Under the pieces are notes generated by a model, which was given only the letters and a program-made list of their open reading frames with translations, ran no database searches and had not been told where the DNA came from. Made by a program: the position numbers and the translations under genes. Of a stretch of 64,000 nt of DNA, positions 55,635 through 64,000 are shown in pieces (the stretch's first letter is position 1; each line of letters begins with the position of its first letter). The stretch covers positions 17,523,001 through 17,587,000 of the forward strand of contig NC_056758.1 of NCBI RefSeq assembly GCF_018687715.1. The letters are read 5' to 3'. This DNA comes from Carya illinoinensis. Lineage: Eukaryota; Streptophyta; Magnoliopsida; Fagales; Juglandaceae.

Positions 55635-56057
55635 TGTTGGGGAGATTTTTTCCAAAAGTATCAGCCCAACCCAAGTGGATGCAGCATCTAGCCCAAAGCC
55701 AGGCTGGGACCCATTTGACTCAAGATAGCCTATCTGCGGGATTCCCAACCCCAGGAGAATAAGGGACAAGCTGACGAACCAGGTGGGCAGTGACCCAGAG
55801 AGCACCTAGTCCCCATTTACCATGGAAGGAGCAACATGCCACCTTGATGGGACTCCACGACCTGGCGTCCCCTCCCGGAGACCATGCCACATTAAATGGG
55901 TTATGGTAGGAGGCACTCCTAGGCTAGGGGGCAGGGCATGGGTCTCCAACCCCAAGGGCAGGTATAAAGACCACTGGACCTCGGAGTGACTTTGCATGTG
56001 CAAGTAACAAGGAAGGCCCGAGCCCTTAAGGAGTCCAACCCAAAGGCAGACAAAACA
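55635..56057 (+). repeat. Tat-like LTR (short copy)
   Basis: Starts TGTTGGGGAGATTTTTTCC and ends ACAAAACA, with a TATA-like GGTATAAAGACC near 55961. Start, end and TATA position match the copy at 56285-56952. It may be the 3' LTR of the truncated Tat element; no target duplication is found. Confidence 0.5.
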
Positions 56058-56069
56058 CGAAGTTAACAC

Positions 56070-56136
56070 AAATAATATTTTATTCAACTTTCAACGTTTA
56101 TCTCATCTCATTTTATCTGTGTAACCAAACAAGACC
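56070..56136 (-). mobile_element. Truncated Tourist-like MITE
   Basis: AATAATATTTTATTCAACTT through GTAACCAAACAAGACC is the terminal third of the MITE family seen complete at 61592-61800. Confidence 0.55.
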
Positions 56137-56284
56137 TTATGTTCCTTATAGATTGTTATAAACATTGTTTGAAGTCTCAAACCCATTTTTGGGCCTTTGT
56201 TTTTGTATCTTATAGTTAATTGATGGTCCAATATCATATTTAGCCTATTGTTAGCTCAATCTTTCAGCCTGTTGTTAACTTTAT
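56137..56284 (+). repeat. Second copy of the TRIM-like repeat, internal part
   Basis: Shares GCCTATTGTTAGC and neighbouring words with 1140-1179. It is interrupted at 56285 by an LTR and resumes at 56953. Confidence 0.45.
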
Positions 56285-56952
56285 TGTTGGGGAGATTTTT
56301 TCCTGGGCCTTAGGCCCAAGAGGACCTGCTCAAATAAGGCATCAGGGGGGTCCCCCACACACTAAAGGGACCGAAAAGCTAGGCTAGGCCAACATGGCCC
56401 CTTAGTGACACAACCAGGACCCACAATCCATGTTAGTCGGGCATGAGGATCCGGATTGGGAGATGGGACACTACATAGGGAGTGCAAGTAGCAACGCCAA
56501 CAAAAGGAAGAATGAAGCATGTCAGATGGAGAGGACTAGACTCTAAAGCAACACCAGGGAATCGCACTACATTAAAAGCACTCACCAAAATATAACGTTG
56601 CATTAATTACTTCATCTAGAGGGTTACGCCACATTAAAGAATGCATGGGGGAAGGGACTCTAAGAGGAGACCCCTCAACCTAGGCCACAAGGTATGGCCG
56701 CTTGGCTCTCAGAGTAGGGTATAAAAGGACCCACAGCCATCAGGTAAAAGGTGGGGATTTCATTCATTACATAGAACTAGCTTGCTAAACCCTTGCTTTC
56801 CACTATTATCTGAAGATCATCGCTAAATTAAGCATTAGAGGCTTCCCCGACCACCATAAGGCCTCTTTTGGCTAACCTTTTTTCTGTGATTGCAGGCCCA
56901 CAAGAGCAAAGATCTGAATGACTGATAGCCCGGCCCTTAGGTGTACAAAACA
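56285..56952 (+). repeat. Tat-like solo LTR
   Basis: 668 bases, starts TGTTGGGGAGATTTTTTCC and ends TACAAAACA. Contains the palindrome GGGCCTTAGGCCC and a TATA box GGGTATAAAAGG (about 56720). Flanking sequence on both sides belongs to the TRIM-like repeat, so it is an insertion; flanks TTTAT and CGCCC do not match, so no duplication survives. Confidence 0.6.
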
Positions 56953-57362
56953 CGCCCTTAGCCCATTATCTATTTGTTATCAGCCAATTCACTAAATTTG
57001 ATGTTATTTATGCCAATCACTTCACCACTGCTACTTTCATCAACTCATCAATGATCAATCAATTAATATGAAAACTATACTCTAAATTCAAATTTTAAAT
57101 TTCAAAATTCTCCAAATTGAGTTTGAGAAATGATGTTAGAAATAATATCAAATCAAAAATCTGAGTTGATTATGTTTTAATTTGATTTTCATAATTATCA
57201 AATCAAGTGATTTAATTGGTTAAAAAAGATCAAGTGATTTAATTCTCATAATTATCAAATCAAAAGATTTGATTTTCAAAATGATCAAAATATTTACCTT
57301 ATCCTATCTTCATATAATTTTTCAATAATTAGAAACCTATGCTCTAATTCAAACACAATTAA
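56953..57362 (+). repeat. TRIM-like repeat, second copy: 3' internal end and LTR part 1
   Basis: Parallels 37387-37660 word by word (GCCCATTATC, GCCAATCACTTCA, AATATCAAATCAAA). The LTR begins near 57133 with TGTTAGAAATAATATC and is broken at 57363 by a retroinsertion. It resumes at 58673 (AATTAAAAATGTAGCC), running to about 58760. Confidence 0.55.
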
Positions 57363-58672
57363 TTTTTTTTTTTATTGCTTTTGAACTAGTTGAAAAAAGC
57401 CAAGAGCGAGAAGCTCCTCCCTCTCTCTAAGGAAAAGCTAGCGCTGTCCAATGGGGAGGTGGGATCCCTCCTCCCTCCCCCCCTCCCCCCTCTCTCTTGT
57501 GTTCTGGTTTACTTTCTATTTTGCTAACTAGTTTATTTTCTGGTTTCCTGGTTTTTGGAATAAGATTGCTTGGTGAGGGTCTGTGGTGTTTCCGTGACTT
57601 ATGCGCATAGCCCAAATCCCCGATGGCTCATTCCCCTCTCTCTTCTTTTTTCGATTATCATAAGAGTTGTTAAGTAGTTATGGCCATGCATGAGAAGTGG
57701 TCGGAGAAGTGAACGGAGAAAGAAAGGGAATGAGGTTCTTGGTCGGTTGCTCCCGGTCGGTTGTTTTATTTTTTTTAAATGCTCTAGTTTCAGAGCATAA
57801 AACAGAGTATATAAAATGCTCTTGTTGTAGATGCGACCAGCCTGCCCAGTACAAGGCAACCCCATGGTGGACATTACTGAAAAGTAAGACGATCTCAAAA
57901 GTGGAGGCATGCGGTGCTGGGTGGTATGGGACCTCGGCCTGGGGGGGGGAGGGGGGGGGGGGGTGGTGACCTGCATGAGGGATAGATGTAGAAATGGTTG
58001 ACTTGTGGATGTGCAGAAGCCGGTGCTCTTGCCGAAGTGCAGCTCCAGTGAACGTCTGTGGAAGCTGGTGTCCGTGCGCTGGTGAACCTGTTTGAAGAGA
58101 GGGCGGCGGCAGCAAAGTTTTGTGATGAAACCCTAGCTCCTCTTGCAATCAGACTTGGGCTTAGTTGTTTAATGGGCTCATGTATTTAGACTGGGCCCAT
58201 ATGCTTTTGTTTTAGATTGGATCATGTATTTTGTTTTTTAGGTACTTGGTTTGTTTTACTTTATAAATAAAAAGAAATAGGCCATTGGACTTGAGGTCCA
58301 TAGCAATGGAGTCTCACTCCTCTTTGGAGGAAGGTGGATGGCTGTCTCACTCCTTCTTTGAATGAAGGTGGGTGTTTGTACTTCTCCTCTTAGGGAGGGT
58401 GGAGCGTGATAGTATCTCTCTTTTCGGAAGAGATGTCGTTTTTCAATTCTGTTTTTTAACAGAACACTCTCTTAATTGATTGTTGTCAATTGAGAGTAGA
58501 TAGAAATTAAGACAATGTCCGCCATAAAGAAATTTATGGGTGGGGAAGCTCCTCACAATTGAGCAATTTGGCTAGTAATCTAGATTTTCCTGTATTGATT
58601 AGTCACAATTGTAACTTCAGTTTTATTGGTTGGAATGAAGTCTATTTCAAAAAAAAAAAAAAAAAAATCAAT
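57363..58672 (+). mobile_element. Poly(A)-tailed retroinsertion, LINE-derived or non-autonomous
   Basis: Ends in TCTATTTC followed by about 18 A residues and is flanked by a 9-bp target duplication CACAATTAA (57354-57362 and 58673-58681), the signature of LINE-type insertion. The unoccupied sequence can be checked against 37640-37670, where the same repeat lacks the insert. The 5' part has CT-rich leader-like sequence (GAGAAGCTCCTCCCTCTCTC). No ORF with a LINE domain is seen, so it is either an internally deleted LINE or a non-autonomous retroposon. It also starts with a 12-T run (57363 onward), which is unusual. Confidence 0.65.
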
Positions 58673-58681
58673 CACAATTAA

Positions 58682-58960
58682 AAATGTAGCCTCAAAATTT
58701 CCTCTCTTCCTCCTTCCTCTTCTTTCTCTTATTATTTATATTTCTATTTATTTTAACTTTTGTGTGTTGGGAATATAATAAAGGATGAGAATGGTGCAAC
58801 ATGGGGATGACAAACGTAGTGACTCCGGATTACTTGGAATAGATTGCCGTTTCTCGTAGATTTTTGTCAATACGTTCCCAACTTTTGACAATATTTGGAT
58901 TGGGAATACCTTCCCCACTTGGTACGTTAGTAGAAATTTTTTTTTTTTTTTTTTGGGTAA
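58682..58960. other. End of the TRIM-like LTR and unassigned sequence
   Basis: The first 80 bases finish the second TRIM-like LTR (AATGTAGCCTCAAAATTTCC, TCTTATTATTTATATTTC). The rest is unassigned and includes a T-run at 58937-58954. No gene. Confidence 0.4.
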
Positions 58961-59147
58961 GGTTTAGTTTGGATCAAATACTTTCAACTTATCTCATCAT
59001 TACAACTTTTTTAAATTCTTACACAAAATATAAAAAATAATTTAATTTTTTAAAATTTTAAAATAATAATAATATTATAAAAAAATATTTTATTCAATTT
59101 TTAATTTTCATCTAAAATCATGTCATTTCATCTTATTGTTTAGACTA
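58961..59147 (-). mobile_element. Tourist-like MITE, diverged copy
   Basis: Contains CTTATCTCATCATTACAACTT, ACACAAAATATAAAAAATAA and AATATTTTATTCAATTTTTA in the order that is the reverse complement of the MITE at 61592-61800. Ends are degraded (GGTTTAGTTTGGAT on the left). Confidence 0.5.
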
Positions 59148-59612
59148 GAGGTAAGTTTCAATAATTGTGATGTTTTGGAAGGTACGAATAGTATTCCTTT
59201 AAAGAAAAAAAGAAAACTTTCACATGACATTTCCTTCGAAGGCCATTCCCTTTACTCTATTGGTCCTTCGACAGGCCGGCATCAAGAAAATGATATCTCG
59301 ACTTTAACCTTGGGCTAATACTGCCACCAATCCTTAGCTTTCATTGGGATGCAATTCCTTCCTTCTTTTTTTGAAGCTAAAAGTTAAAGAAACAATATAA
59401 AAATGAATACTTTTTTTAAGTCAAAAAACTAAGAGAAATTAAAAAAATAAAATAAATAATAAATAACTTTTATTTTTAAACTATATTAATTAATTTTTAA
59501 AAAATTAAATCTATATTGAAAAATATTATTTATTTTCCTGAATAATATTTTAACATTTTTAAATAAAAAAAATCATTTTATTTTTACTAAAGGTATTTTT
59601 AGTTTTTAAATG

Positions 59613-59784
59613 AGAAATGATATTTGCAGTCATGGTTGTGCAAGCGGCGTACAGTCATTTTGAAAAAAATAAATCAATATAGGACCCACATGAAAAAAAA
59701 AACTAACTTTTTAATCGTGGACTTTACTTTTTTTCAAAGCGATTGTGCAGCGTTTGCAATTCTACGACTGTATGTAGCATTACT
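59613..59784. mobile_element. MITE-like inverted repeat element
   Basis: About 170 bases with imperfect terminal inverted repeats. The left reads AATGATATTTGCAGTC...GTGCAAGCGG...TTTTGAAAAAAA; the reverse complement of the right reads AATGCTACATACAGTC...TTGCAAACGCTG...TTTGAAAAAAA. No coding capacity. The superfamily is not assigned. Confidence 0.5.
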
Positions 59785-60111
59785 ATTTTTAAATAATTAG
59801 TATTAATTTGTCTTTTTAAGGGCAAAAGGGATACATTGCAATTTTTTTATAGTGTCGGGGTGAGAATTGCAAATTAAATGATAGTTTAAGGAGTTTCATA
59901 TAGTTTCCTAACTTATTTTACAATGTATATGATATAATTATATATATGCTGTTATTTTATCATTTTCTTGTCTAATTTAAGGATAGTTATGTATTCCAAA
60001 CGCCCCTTCTCCCCCGCTCTCATAATCTACCAAATCGTAAAGAAACATTTACACGAACTCTTTTGTTGGTTGATTTAACACAAGTTTCACTTGTGCTTTG
60101 AAAGGACTAAC

Positions 60112-60112
60112 A

Positions 60113-60162
<50 letters not shown>
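60112..60162 (+). repeat. (ATT)n microsatellite
   Basis: About 17 uninterrupted ATT units. Confidence 0.97.
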
Positions 60163-61588
60163 GTATTCATCATCCAACATTTTGAATGATTCTTTATTTA
60201 CAGTCAATATTTATATATAAAAAAAATCTAGTTACCAGCACATATTCTACCACGTCCTTGAGTAAAACTCGAGGTGTTAAAGTATTAGTTACACATATTC
60301 TACCCTTTTCTTATTTAAAAATGATGGACATAAAATTATTTTTTACAATCATTTATAAAATTATGTTTTAAACGAGAGGTATTTTTATTAATAACTTACA
60401 AAAACAACATCACTTTACATAAGTATGCTCATTTTAAAATATAGTTGTAAGAAAATTATGCATGGATCATTGTTCTTTTTATTTATGTGTCTTATTCATT
60501 TTTTAAAAGTAAACCATCATCATTCATTCATTAAGAAATTTGCATTTATGATAGGATATATTATGGGATGTTCCATATCAAACTTGACGTCATAAACCAA
60601 AAAATATATTTGGAGCTTTACCAGTATGTTATTTCTTTTTGTGTTGGTCTGGTTTTTACTATTGTTGATACTTTTTACAAATAAATTTTTAAAAAATAAC
60701 TCTTTGTCTAAATAAAGACTCAACATCATTTTTTACAGAAAGAGATGACTCAATCTCTATAAACAAAAGTCTGAGAAACAAACTATTTTCTTATTTTAGT
60801 TAACAATAAGGAAATTAAAAAAAAAAAGTAAGATTTATGCGAAAAAGAATGGATTGTGCTTTGGACCAACTCCTATAGAATTTGGAATCTGTGACGATGC
60901 ATGAAGGCAACACACTTATCTTTTTCAGCTTCAAAAGTTAAATCTGAAAGATTTGGTGGTAACGAGTTTGATGATCTAGCATGTGTGACGAGAAGAGTTA
61001 CCGGAAGGAGTAACACATGAGGATCGTGAGTAGATGTGGGCAGCACGGGAGGACCACCCACGATGATTTTTACAAAACCACAACTTTCCTTCTAACGATC
61101 TGCAGCTTGAGAATCTGCTTGTACTATGTGTTACTCAGAAGTTGATGGAAAGTTATAAATTTATTGTTTGACCTTGAATGAAATAAAATAAAATTAAGCA
61201 AAAGAACTACCTTTATAAATAAGATAGATGGATGGAGGAATGGGAGAAAAGAAAAGAAAAAGGAGGTGAATTTTTACCCTTGAATTTTTACTCGAGTTGT
61301 CTTAACTCTTATTTATTTTGAACTTAAAAGTCTCAACTACACGAGGGGAAGTAGGTGAGTAGAGTCGTTGAAGAGCTTGATGGTCGTATTACACCTTTGC
61401 CATTATTTAGATGTAAAACATTAATAAATTATAATTATTATTGAGAAATCTTTTTCATATTTATTTATTTTTATTTACAATTATATCTGCAAATGTAATA
61501 TTTTTCAAAATCAATATTTATTTTTAACTGTTTAACTTATAAAACTACTTTTAAAACTTGCACATGTGCGTAGATAGACATAACAATA
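60163..61588. other. AT-rich intergenic region
   Basis: No supported gene. A mixed-composition patch at 60850-61080 contains a 62-codon minus-strand frame (61061-60873) with plausible codon use (SNSLPPNLSDLTFEAEKDKC) that might be a decayed exon. I cannot name it. Confidence 0.4.
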
Positions 61589-61591
61589 TTA

Positions 61592-61800
61592 GGCCTGGTT
61601 TGATTATTTTAATGAGATAAAATAAGATAAAAATTGAAGGTTAATTCAAATATTATTATAATTTAATTTTTAATATTATATTTATTTTGAGATTTAAAAA
61701 AATTAAATTATTTTTATATTTTGTGTGAAAATTTTAAAAAAATTATAATAATTATATAAAATAAAATGAGATAATTTAAACTATGTAACCAAACCAAACC
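61592..61800 (+). mobile_element. Tourist-like (PIF/Harbinger) MITE
   Basis: 209 bases with terminal inverted repeats (GGCCTGGTTTGATTA on the left; GGTTTGGTTTGGTTA as reverse complement of the right) and a 3-bp duplication TTA on both sides (61589-61591, 61801-61803). Non-coding, AT-rich. Duplication size and termini fit PIF/Harbinger-type MITEs. It lies about 480 bases upstream of the F-box start codon. Confidence 0.75.
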
Positions 61801-62278
61801 TTACTTTTTTATACTAGATTTTTAAATCCTCAATCATATTGATTGATGTGATATATTTTTAAGTGATTATCTAACTATTTAAATAAAAATTTATATGAAA
61901 TGTGATGCATAAAATGATGCTCACGCTGATTTTTAATCACACATAATTTTAAAATGATTGTATAATAAATTAATTATTTAAATTAAAAGATTTGACATAA
62001 AATGACGTGACCAAAGAGGATAAAATTCAGAAAATAGATTATGGCTTTACATATATATTGGTGTAAGTGATTGCATTAATTATGTCATTATTGAAATAAA
62101 AGTAGGAAAACGAAAGAAACTCTTTTGGTATTTTGATATTAGAATATTCTAACCATGCGTAAATCATACAACTTTGCCATTAAAAAGTCATTGATTCTTG
62201 GCTGAGGACCTAGCGCCACGGGCAAGCCCTCAGACAAACACAAGGCTGTGTCTCCACGAGGAGATAGCACCCACCTCC
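61801..62278. promoter_or_regulatory. Upstream region of the F-box gene
   Basis: AT-rich, with a TATA-like ACATATATATTGG near 62048. An in-frame extension upstream of the ATG (62198-62278) has no ATG and is taken as leader sequence. Confidence 0.3.
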
Positions 62279-63466
62279 ATGGAAAGCAAGCACAGTAGCA
62301 GCAAAGCAAAGAATGTTGTTCTCGAAGACGAAGGTAACCAAAAAACCACGGACGGCGCCGGCGGCCGTGGCAGATGCTATTTTTCAGAATTGCCGTGGCA
62401 TATCATGCTGGAAATCTTGCTCAAGCTCCACATCGAAGCAGTAATTCGATGCAGGTACGTATGTAAGGCATGGCGGGAACTATTTCTAGATCCTAGTTTT
62501 GCCAAGCTGCACTGTGCAAGCACACCCATGGGTGTTGTGCTTCAATCCAGCTTATTTCCCCATGGCAATTCCGGAGGGCTCTACTTGCTTGAGCCTCAAG
62601 AACAAGAGCCTTCTTCTATAATTGCCAAGTTCAATCAATTCCCATACCTTGAATCCACTCTTGTGAATTCATGCCATGGATTGATTTGCTCGTGTGATAT
62701 TCTGATGGCCGATCCCATTTACATATCAAATCCCATCACGGGTGAGTACTTAATCCTGCCAAAAGGTGAAACAAAGCCTGATTTTGGTCAATTTGTATCT
62801 GGGTTTGGGTTCAGCCCCAAGACTAAGCAGTACAAAGTGGTTAAATATTCCGAGTCTTTAGAGATCTACACTCTAGGAAGTGGCACCACTTGGAGAAGAA
62901 CTGAGCATGTTCCTCCCGCACGCCATCGGAGTTTGTTTGGGACTTTTGTGAATGGAGCTCTTCACTGGCTTGTTAAGCTTCCCAATGGTTCTGTTCTTAT
63001 CCGTTCTTTTGATCTGGATGATGAGAAATTCCGAACAATCCCACTACCTCTATCTAGATGTTCTGATGCCAGCTTTAAAAGCTCAAACCTTGGGATATTA
63101 GGAGACTGTCTTTCTTTGAGCTCCATTGTTATGGACGCGTCTGGATGGGATATTGAAATTTGGGTGATGAAGGAATATGGCGTTAGGGAGTCTTGGATCA
63201 GAGAGCTTGTGATTAAATCTACAAGTCCATGGGAACAAGGGTGGAATCCTGAACACGTTCAAGTCATCAATGTCTTGAAAAACGGAGAAATTGTCATAAA
63301 TTGTGCAGGCTGTCTGGTCATTTATAATATGGGACAAGAAAGCTTCAGGTTGTTGAAGCCTAATGGTATATTGTTGACACACGTTAACGCAATTGCTCAT
63401 GCTTCAAGCTTTGTTTCTCTCAAAGATATTGCATTGGGAGATGGCTCAGAAGTGGGGGAGTTTTAG
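62279..63466 (+). CDS. F-box protein with F-box-associated (FBA) interaction domain
   Basis: A single uninterrupted frame of 395 codons from the first in-frame ATG (62279). The N-terminal 30 residues are polar. Residues about 33-78 form the F-box (FSELPWHIMLEILLKL, then CRYVCKAWRELFLDPSFAKLH), which binds a SKP1-like subunit of an SCF ubiquitin ligase. Residues about 100-340 carry the F-box-associated pattern (NSCHGLICSCD, ISNPITGEYLILPKG, GFGFSPKTKQYKVVKY, GALHWLV, FDLDDEKFRTIPLP, LGILGDCLSL, IEIWVMKEYGVRESWIREL), the substrate-recruiting part. Length and lack of introns are normal for this very large plant family (relatives of At3g07870 or CPR1 type). The substrate cannot be inferred. Codon use and integrity differ sharply from the surrounding transposon remains, so this is probably a living gene. 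Confidence 0.92.
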   Translation: MESKHSSSKAKNVVLEDEGNQKTTDGAGGRGRCYFSELPWHIMLEILLKLHIEAVIRCRYVCKAWRELFLDPSFAKLHCASTPMGVVLQSSLFPHGNSGGLYLLEPQEQEPSSIIAKFNQFPYLESTLVNSCHGLICSCDILMADPIYISNPITGEYLILPKGETKPDFGQFVSGFGFSPKTKQYKVVKYSESLEIYTLGSGTTWRRTEHVPPARHRSLFGTFVNGALHWLVKLPNGSVLIRSFDLDDEKFRTIPLPLSRCSDASFKSSNLGILGDCLSLSSIVMDASGWDIEIWVMKEYGVRESWIRELVIKSTSPWEQGWNPEHVQVINVLKNGEIVINCAGCLVIYNMGQESFRLLKPNGILLTHVNAIAHASSFVSLKDIALGDGSEVGEF

Positions 63467-63918
63467 TTGGGTGGCATGTAATTCTGATTATTGGTTTCAA
63501 CCAATGTGAATACATATATTTAATGCGATTTCTTGTGTAAATTGGGTTACATCATGTTCACTTGAAATTATATCAAAAGAGAATTTGAGCCAATGCTTTG
63601 TTTCAACAATCAACAATGAAGTCTAGAAATTGATTTGTATTCCAAGCTTTGACAATCCTCCTTTGTGGGGAGGAAAACCACACATTCCAATTTTCTAGAT
63701 GAAACCCAATTTTCCACGAAAGCAATTCATGCAGTGATTCCTAAAAGCATGATACATAGTTAAGTCTTTGGTCCTTGGCAACCATTATTCTATAAAATTT
63801 ATTCCGAAGACGTTTCAGCTTGACGGCTGAAACCCTTCGAAAGTTGGAAAGTATCTTCAATATTCCATGCTATTCTATGGATAAACGGGAGTTTTGAAAT
63901 AGTCTTTCTTTTGTTCCT
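63467..63918. other. 3' flank of the F-box gene
   Basis: AT-rich, with no second gene. It contains TTTAATGCGATTTCTTGTGTAA shortly after the stop, and a CGAAGACGTTTCAGC...GGCTGAAACCCTTCG inverted segment at about 63805-63840. No canonical AATAAA lies in the first 100 bases. Confidence 0.4.
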
Positions 63919-63935
63919 TTTTTTTTTTTTCCCTG

Positions 63936-64000
63936 ATATTTTTTTTTTTTTTTTTTTGATATCCTTGGGCGTCCGGGCCAGCTTACACGCACCTCGACTA
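63936..64000 (-). mobile_element. 3' end of a tRNA-derived SINE, cut by the window edge
   Basis: A T-run (reverse of a poly(A) tail, to about 63957) is followed by GGGCGTCCGGGCCAGCTTAC and GCACCTCGACTA. In reverse this is TAGTCGAGGTGC...GCTGGCCCGGAC, a widely shared 3' body of plant SINEs. Only the last 45 or so bases lie inside the window. Confidence 0.65.

Noticed and set aside
57678..58148. 156-codon minus-strand ORF, His/Pro-rich
   Set aside because: It runs antisense through a poly(A)-tailed retroinsertion and includes the complement of a long G-run; composition explains the openness.
59136..59318. 60-codon ORF with a nuclear-localisation-like PLKKKRKL
   Set aside because: It overlaps the end of a MITE, has no homologous domain I recognise and no splice or promoter context; it may be a decayed exon but cannot be supported.
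62198..62278. N-terminal extension of the F-box protein starting at 62198
   Set aside because: That start is TTG, not ATG. The first in-frame ATG is at 62279 and the domain begins well after it.

Overview
This window looks like transposon-packed nuclear DNA of a flowering plant. It is rich in nested plant-type retroelements, a CACTA (En/Spm) DNA transposon, Tourist-like MITEs, a plant SINE and an endogenous plant pararetrovirus. The only convincing host gene is an intron-less F-box gene (62279-63466). A woody eudicot, perhaps Fagales, is a weak inference from the repeat flavour and is not demonstrated. There is no bacterial-style operon, CRISPR array, rRNA or tRNA gene.

Left two thirds (1180-37383): one composite CACTA element. 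Its perfect ends (CACTACAACAAA at 1180, TTTGTTGTAGTG ending at 37383) are flanked by a TTT target duplication. It lies inside an older, small LTR element with a miniature (TRIM-like) internal region (610-1179 plus 37384-37740). The CACTA's own sequence is the left end (1180 to about 4370) and the right end (31217-37383). The right end carries a broken TnpD/tnp2 transposase (31250-34872) and a TNP1/Ptta-like gene (34972-36597). The left end carries a third, divergently oriented, spliced gene (1874-4064, minus strand).

Between the two CACTA halves sit later insertions. These are a dead LINE (4377-8455), a florendovirus/petuvirus-like endogenous pararetrovirus on the minus strand (about 8640-16310), and a fragment of an unassigned repeat (16315-16672 plus 21414-21981). 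That fragment is split by an internally inverted Tekay-type chromovirus (16678-21408, target duplication TTAGC). Next to it is a nearly complete but decayed Tekay-type chromovirus (21982-31187).

Right part: from 38461 lies a 5'-truncated Tat-lineage Ty3/gypsy element. Its pol gene is split in frame by a solo LTR (39181-41298, target duplication GCGAG). Its long 3' region holds two tandem-repeat arrays (43022-45195) and remnants of an antisense ORF. That 3' region is in turn split by a non-autonomous relative of the Tekay chromovirus (47721-53756) that keeps LTRs, primer site and polypurine tract but has lost gag and pol. Further right are Tat-like LTRs, a second copy of the TRIM-like repeat (56137-58760) split by a poly(A)-tailed retroinsertion with a 9-bp target duplication, several MITEs, the F-box gene, and the 3' end of a minus-strand SINE running off the window.

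Almost every coding region in the mobile elements carries C-to-T or G-to-A type stop codons. Four different enzymes show a catalytic Asp changed to Asn. Both fit long-term methylcytosine deamination in silenced chromatin. The most interesting leads are the third gene of the CACTA with transposon-end-like motifs in its intron, the putative 96-bp gag/pol intron in the chromovirus, the autonomous/non-autonomous chromovirus pair, the conserved acidic reading frame inside their LTRs, and the inverted chromovirus.
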